From: a bacterium | GTDB lineage: Bacteria; Patescibacteriota; Microgenomatia; Levybacterales; UBA12049 | NCBI GenBank assembly: GCA_021820025.1 | Contig: JAKAEF010000054.1 | Span: 1-7,104 of the forward strand | Direction: 5' to 3' | DNA length: 7,104 nucleotides | Part shown: positions 6,939 to 7,104 of the stretch, piece by piece | Layout of the letters: each line of letters opens with the position of its first letter | Position numbering within the stretch: position 1 is the first letter of the stretch | Translations under genes and position numbers: made by a program | The notes under the pieces: model-generated | The model's input: the letters and a program-made list of their open reading frames with translations, nothing else | The model's database searches: none | Told to the model about the DNA's origin: nothing

Positions 6939-6950
6939 ATTTTAATTATA
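6938..6950 (-). promoter_or_regulatory. leaderless promoter (-10 box) of the small membrane-protein gene
   Basis: TATAAT at 6950-6945 is a perfect -10 box. Counting its last T as -7, base +1 is 6938, the A of the ATG, so the transcript would have no 5' leader. At the usual 17-base spacing the -35 position (6973-6968) reads CAAGGT, which has no match to TTGACA. A promoter with such a strong -10 and no -35 usually needs an activator, and a suitable site is present just upstream. Confidence 0.6.
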
Positions 6951-6971
6951 CTTTCTTTCTAATTTACACCT

Positions 6972-6987
6972 TGTGACCTAAATCACA
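6972..6987. promoter_or_regulatory. CRP/FNR-superfamily-type operator TGTGA-N6-TCACA
   Basis: TGTGA (6972-6976), six bases CCTAAA, and TCACA (6983-6987) form a perfect palindrome identical to the core consensus of the E. coli CRP site. Its centre (between 6979 and 6980) is 41.5 bases upstream of the predicted start at 6938, the position of class II CRP activation. The match and spacing are seen directly; the identity of the protein that binds is inferred, since no regulator gene lies in the window. Confidence 0.5.
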
Positions 6988-7012
6988 TGCTAAAACATTT
7001 TACTAAAATAGA

Positions 7013-7053
7013 CTTGATTCACTTACGATTCTTATTGAATCAAGTTGAATCAC
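7013..7053. repeat. phased array of short TTGAWTCA palindromes (possible operator)
   Basis: CTTGATTCA (7013-7021) and TGAATCAAG (7036-7044) are a perfect 9-bp inverted repeat around a 14-base loop. The units TTGATTCAC (7014-7022), TTGAATCAA (7035-7043) and TTGAATCAC (7045-7053) are each nearly self-complementary. A degenerate copy, ACGATTCTT, lies at 7025-7033. Unit starts are 11, 10 and 10 bases apart, close to one helical turn. There is no T-run, so this is not an intrinsic terminator. It looks like a cooperative protein-binding site upstream of the small membrane-protein gene or of a gene to the right. Confidence 0.45.
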
Positions 7054-7093
7054 AAAATTGAAGCTAGATTTTTTTTGCGAGAATAGCTAGAAA

Positions 7094-7100
7094 AAGAGGA
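7094..7100 (+). promoter_or_regulatory. possible ribosome binding site of a rightward gene starting beyond the window
   Basis: AAGAGGA at 7094-7100 resembles a Shine-Dalgarno, and the four bases to the window end (ATTT) leave room for a start codon just outside. A weak rightward -10 candidate, TAAAAT, lies at 7004-7009 without a -35 partner. If this is real, 6939-7104 is a divergent regulatory region. The evidence is a short purine run only. Confidence 0.22.
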
Positions 7101-7104
7101 ATTT

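Noticed and set aside
7062..7088. AGCTA ... TAGCT inverted repeat around a T8 run near the right edge.
   Set aside because: Five pairs around a 17-base loop with the T-run inside the loop does not make a terminator or a convincing operator.

Overview
The window is AT-rich. Its compact layout is one leftward (minus-strand) run of membrane glycosyltransferase-type genes, then a tRNA-Glu(CTC) gene on the plus strand, then a small membrane-protein gene on the minus strand with regulatory DNA upstream of it. Protein content, tight gene packing, near absence of Shine-Dalgarno sequences and apparently leaderless starts suggest a bacterium with a small AT-rich genome, possibly of the Patescibacteria/CPR type. 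That placement is inference: there is no marker gene here that fixes the taxon.

Bases 1-6389 (minus) hold five genes packed end to end. The first (6389-5634) is a soluble family 2 glycosyltransferase resembling dolichyl-/polyprenyl-phosphate glucose synthases. It is followed by four multi-pass membrane proteins of GT-C character: a GT87/MptB-like transferase (5647-4451), a GT39/PMT-like transferase (4432-2915), a protein of the '6-pyruvoyl-tetrahydropterin synthase-related' membrane family (2913-1249), and a YfhO-like protein that runs off the left edge (1268 to beyond 1). Junctions are a 14-bp overlap, an 18-bp gap, a 1-bp gap and a 20-bp overlap, so this is almost certainly one transcript. 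The simplest reading is that the GT2 enzyme charges a lipid-phosphate carrier with a sugar on the cytoplasmic face, and the GT-C proteins use such lipid-linked sugars outside the membrane to build or decorate a surface glycan or glycoprotein. The acceptor is unknown.

Bases 6390-6471 form a compact divergent promoter region. Leftward, a TATAAT box lies so close to a GTG codon that the operon mRNA should be leaderless or nearly so. The upstream TTG that would give a longer GT2 frame is actually the first three bases of the -35 box. Rightward, a second promoter places its start 4 bases before tRNA-Glu.

Bases 6549-6710 contain no intact gene, but the minus strand carries what looks like the frameshifted tail of a decayed gene. 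Bases 6711-6938 encode a 75-residue single-span membrane protein. Its promoter is the most striking signal in the window: a perfect TATAAT that puts +1 exactly on the A of the ATG, no -35 box, and a perfect TGTGA-N6-TCACA palindrome centred at -41.5, the geometry of a class II CRP-activated promoter. Further right (7013-7053) is a helically phased array of short TTGAWTCA palindromes. The window ends with an AAGAGGA that could be the ribosome binding site of a rightward gene starting just outside.
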